64,000 nt of DNA from Glutamicibacter arilaitensis Re117 (GTDB lineage Bacteria > Actinomycetota > Actinomycetes > Actinomycetales > Micrococcaceae): positions 1,302,001 to 1,366,000 of the forward strand of contig NC_014550.1 of assembly GCF_000197735.1 (NCBI RefSeq), written 5' to 3'. Every line of letters begins with the position of its first letter. Within the stretch, counting starts at the first letter, position 1. This document shows positions 62,345 to 64,000 of this stretch, in pieces. A program made the translations under genes and the position numbers. The notes beneath the pieces were generated by a model, which was given only the letters and a program-made list of their open reading frames with translations, did not search any database and was not told the DNA's origin.

Positions 62345-62584
62345 TATGGGGCACCACTAAGCCTATTATCCTTACCGCTGAGCTTGCGGATTTCCTTGAA
62401 AGCCTTCCTTCGGAGCGCCGAGCTTAGGAAGTGAGGCTTTCAGTTTTCAAGCCCTAGAATGCTCGAATCGCGTGATGCTTAAAGCATCACAGCCTAGAAC
62501 GATAGTGATCGAGCCTAGATGAGAACCGCATGATTCTGCGGAACTCAGCAACACCGACTAGCCAGAAAATTCGATCTAGGGGTT
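62345..62584. other. Right arm of the ssrA element, 240 bases without genes
   Basis: Holds a near-palindrome GTGATGCTT-A-AAGCATCAC (62472-62490) sharing TGATGCTTAAA with the left-arm repeats, three CCTAGA repeats (about 62454, 62493 and 62513) and a small CCGCA/TGCGG hairpin (about 62527-62541). Together these look like integrase or directionality-factor binding sites rather than coding sequence. Confidence 0.5.
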
Positions 62585-62605
62585 TTCAATTCTCCCCATC
62601 TCCAC
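62585..62605 (+). repeat. attR core
   Basis: Exact 21-bp copy of the ssrA 3' end at 58840-58860. It is followed directly by the displaced native ssrA terminator. Confidence 0.92.
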
Positions 62606-62612
62606 AAAATTC

Positions 62613-62654
62613 AGCTCCGGAATCAGGACCAACGTCTTGATTCCGGAGCTTTTT
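62613..62654 (+). terminator. Displaced native ssrA terminator
   Basis: AGCTCCGGAATCA pairs perfectly over 13 bp with TGATTCCGGAGCT, followed by TTTTTG. It lies 8 bases beyond attR, where the original tmRNA terminator should be. Confidence 0.85.
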
Positions 62655-62783
62655 GTTTGCCTCGAAGTCGGCGTTTGCATCGCGAGCCTGTTCGTAGGAT
62701 GGAGAATTTACACATAGACTTGAAATGAAAGTCCTAGGCTTTGAAACGGCATCGTGTGCAGAATTGGAGTGAGATTGAAGTCG

Positions 62784-63257
62784 ATGGGTAAAAATAGTTC
62801 CCAACGGGTATCGCCTTTCCTTTCAGCAATCTATGCCGTAGTGGCTTTCCTCTTGGAAGTAGGGCTGCTCTTCGCCGCAGCGTTGGCGGCGATCGCCTTC
62901 ATCGACTTGCCGACGATTCCGGCAATTCTCGTAGTAGTTATTCCGCTGTTGGTGGTGTGGGCGATCTTCTTCTCCCCGAAGGCCGTCGTCAAGCTCCGGT
63001 TGCGCACCAGGCTGCTGCTGATACATATCATTTACCTGGTTGGCGCTTACGTCCTCTGGCTGAGCGTGGACCACTCCTTCTATGACCAGTCCCAGATCTG
63101 GGCGATTGCGATGCTCGCGTTGACCGCAATCAGCGCGATATTGGTCATTGCCACCGGTGGTTATGTGGTGCCGCACGACCGGACCAAGAAGCCGCCTAAG
63201 CAGGCTCCAAGCAGAGCAAGCAGCGGTGCTCCCAAGGGACGACGCGCAGCTCGCTAG
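62784..63257 (+). CDS. Small membrane protein, DUF2568-like
   Basis: 157-residue protein with about four hydrophobic helices (AIYAVVAFLLEVGLLFAAALAAIAF, AILVVVIPLLVVWAIFF, LLIHIIYLVGAYVLWL, WAIAMLALTAISAILVIATGGYV) and a basic C-terminal tail (KKPPKQAPSRASSGAPKGRRAAR). The LLEVGLL and FFSPKA blocks resemble DUF2568. Start could be ATG 62784 or TTG 62775, with GGAGTGAG upstream. Function unknown. Confidence 0.7.
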   Translation: MGKNSSQRVSPFLSAIYAVVAFLLEVGLLFAAALAAIAFIDLPTIPAILVVVIPLLVVWAIFFSPKAVVKLRLRTRLLLIHIIYLVGAYVLWLSVDHSFYDQSQIWAIAMLALTAISAILVIATGGYVVPHDRTKKPPKQAPSRASSGAPKGRRAAR

Positions 63258-63265
63258 AATTACAG

Positions 63266-63295
63266 CAAATGCCAAGCCGAAGGGCTTGGTATTTG
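63266..63295. terminator. Terminator between the membrane-protein and crcB genes
   Basis: CAAATGCCAAGCC pairs with GGCTTGGTATTTG around GAAG (one G-T pair), between convergent genes. Confidence 0.75.
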
Positions 63296-63305
63296 TTATT
63301 TCCGG

Positions 63306-63686
63306 CTAGAACAGCAACGCTACTTGGAAGCCGAGCAGGGCCGCTAAGACCGTCGCCAGCAAGGTACCTGCGGCGTTAACCAGGCTGGCTGCAAGCTGGC
63401 CTGCCTGCAGCAGGCGAATGGTTTCGAAACTGGCCGTGGAAAATGTCGTGTAGCCGCCAAGTAGGCCCGTACCGGCTGCCACTAGCCATGGCTCAGGCAA
63501 GAGCCCTCCGGCGAACAGCCCGGTGAGCAGGCCCAAAGCGAAGGACCCTGAGATGTTGATGAGGATCGTTCCCCAGGGCAACGAGCTTGGAAGCCATAAT
63601 TTGATCAGAGCATCAAGCACGAAGCGCAGGCAGGCACCTACGCCGCCACACAGCGAGACGATCAGGAATAAGCCGGGGGAGAGCAC
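63306..63686 (-). CDS. crcB: Fluoride channel subunit CrcB (second of pair)
   Basis: Fluc/CrcB fluoride channel of 126 residues with four helices. Motifs: GGVGACLRF, NISGSFALGLLTGL and GLLGGYTTFSTASFE, the last lining the pore. GTG at 63686 has GGAGG nine bases upstream and overlaps the TAG of the preceding crcB copy by one base (TAGTG). Actinobacterial genomes often encode two dissimilar subunits in tandem that form a heterodimeric channel. Confidence 0.9.
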   Translation of the reverse strand: MLSPGLFLIVSLCGGVGACLRFVLDALIKLWLPSSLPWGTILINISGSFALGLLTGLFAGGLLPEPWLVAAGTGLLGGYTTFSTASFETIRLLQAGQLAASLVNAAGTLLATVLAALLGFQVALLF

Positions 63687-64000
63687 TATCGACGTCCTCC
63701 GGGGGATCGGGCCGCCCATTTGGCACCCACCGCGATACCGCACCAGGTCGCCAGCGCGCCGAGGATCACCGTGCCCAGGGGATAAGCCAGCGCCCAGGGC
63801 ATGGCCCCGGAGCGCAGCAACTGCATGGTTCCTGTAGCCAGGGCGCTGTAGGTGGTGAAGCCACCCATGAAGCCGGTGCCCAGCAACAGGCGAAGCGAGC
63901 GGCGCCGGCCCACATCCCGGCCTCGTCGCGAGAGCGCTTCAAGCAGCATCCCCAGCAGGAAGGCGCCGAGGATATTGGCGATGAAAATTGAGACCGGGAC
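63686..64000 (-). CDS. crcB: Fluoride channel subunit CrcB (first of pair), 5' end outside the window
   Basis: C-terminal 104 residues of a CrcB protein: SIFIANILGAFLLGMLLEAL, then GTGFMGGFTTYSALATGTMQL and two helices. The reading frame is open to the window end, so the start and first helix lie beyond 64000. It is the upstream partner of the overlapping crcB gene. Confidence 0.88.
   Translation of the reverse strand, partial: VPVSIFIANILGAFLLGMLLEALSRRGRDVGRRRSLRLLLGTGFMGGFTTYSALATGTMQLLRSGAMPWALAYPLGTVILGALATWCGIAVGAKWAARSPGGRR

Larger units (their letters stand above)
58840..62605 (+). mobile_element. Integrative element inserted in ssrA (about 3.75 kb)
   Basis: Bounded by the 21-bp attL/attR direct repeats. 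Contents: terminator, arm-site repeats, tyrosine integrase, lipoprotein, a hairpin, a dead IS256-family element and a right arm. It rebuilds the tmRNA 3' end. No excisionase, replication or conjugation genes are seen, so it is either a remnant or a very small satellite-like element. Confidence 0.88.

Noticed and set aside
1..64000. CRISPR array
   Set aside because: No regularly spaced repeats were seen at any place in the window.

Overview
The window comes from a high-GC Gram-positive bacterium, most likely a Micrococcaceae member of the Arthrobacter/Glutamicibacter type. Signs of this are a WhiB protein, GarA, a PASTA kinase, class II DAHP synthase, the prfB-ftsE-ftsX-smpB-ssrA order, frequent GTG/TTG starts, and gene order shared with mycobacteria. 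This placement rests on gene content and order seen by eye; no database search was run.

Layout. 1-1.3 kb: the 3' part of a NUDIX gene, then a DUF2975 membrane protein coupled to a small XRE regulator. 1.3-7.7 kb: a methylcitrate-cycle locus (gntR-prpD-prpB-prpC on the minus strand, divergent prpE) with two TGTATACA palindromes between the divergent starts. 7.8-11.6 kb: a CitB-type response regulator, a CitA/DcuS-type kinase and the dicarboxylate carrier DctA. 11.8-14.3 kb: small metabolic genes, one broken by a frameshift. 14.4-21.7 kb: parA-scpA-scpB-rluB-tyrA-cmk-der and tRNA-Pro(GGG). 21.7-27.2 kb: PhzF, an ABC-F ATPase, an aromatic monooxygenase, a candidate 45-residue protein and DUF488. 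27.5-31.1 kb: garA, ftsR-like MerR, DUF151, a second MerR, and an orphan ParA. 31.4-43.7 kb: pyruvate carboxylase, long-chain acyl-CoA ligase, esterase, acyltransferase, DAHP synthase, PASTA kinase and WhiB1-like protein. 44-53 kb: a 1271-residue FHA-FtsK/SpoIIIE ATPase divergent from a compact Tad-type pilus operon. 53.2-58.9 kb: prfB, ftsE, ftsX, an M23 hydrolase, smpB and ssrA (tmRNA). 58.8-62.6 kb: a small integrative element in the 3' end of ssrA. 62.8-64 kb: a membrane protein and tandem crcB fluoride channels, the last cut by the window edge.

How it works together. Propionate is activated by PrpE and fed into the methylcitrate cycle; the product succinate links to C4-dicarboxylate uptake by DctA, and pyruvate carboxylase replenishes oxaloacetate. 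GarA, in actinobacteria a phospho-switch on central carbon flux, and the PASTA kinase suggest Ser/Thr phosphorylation control. Chromosome organisation (ParA, ScpAB), division (FtsEX plus M23 hydrolase) and ribosome rescue (SmpB/tmRNA) are core functions. The clearest acquired piece is the element of about 3.75 kb in ssrA: it has a tyrosine integrase, a 21-bp direct repeat at its two ends, candidate integrase arm sites at both ends, one intact cargo gene (a lipoprotein) and a dead IS256-family element.
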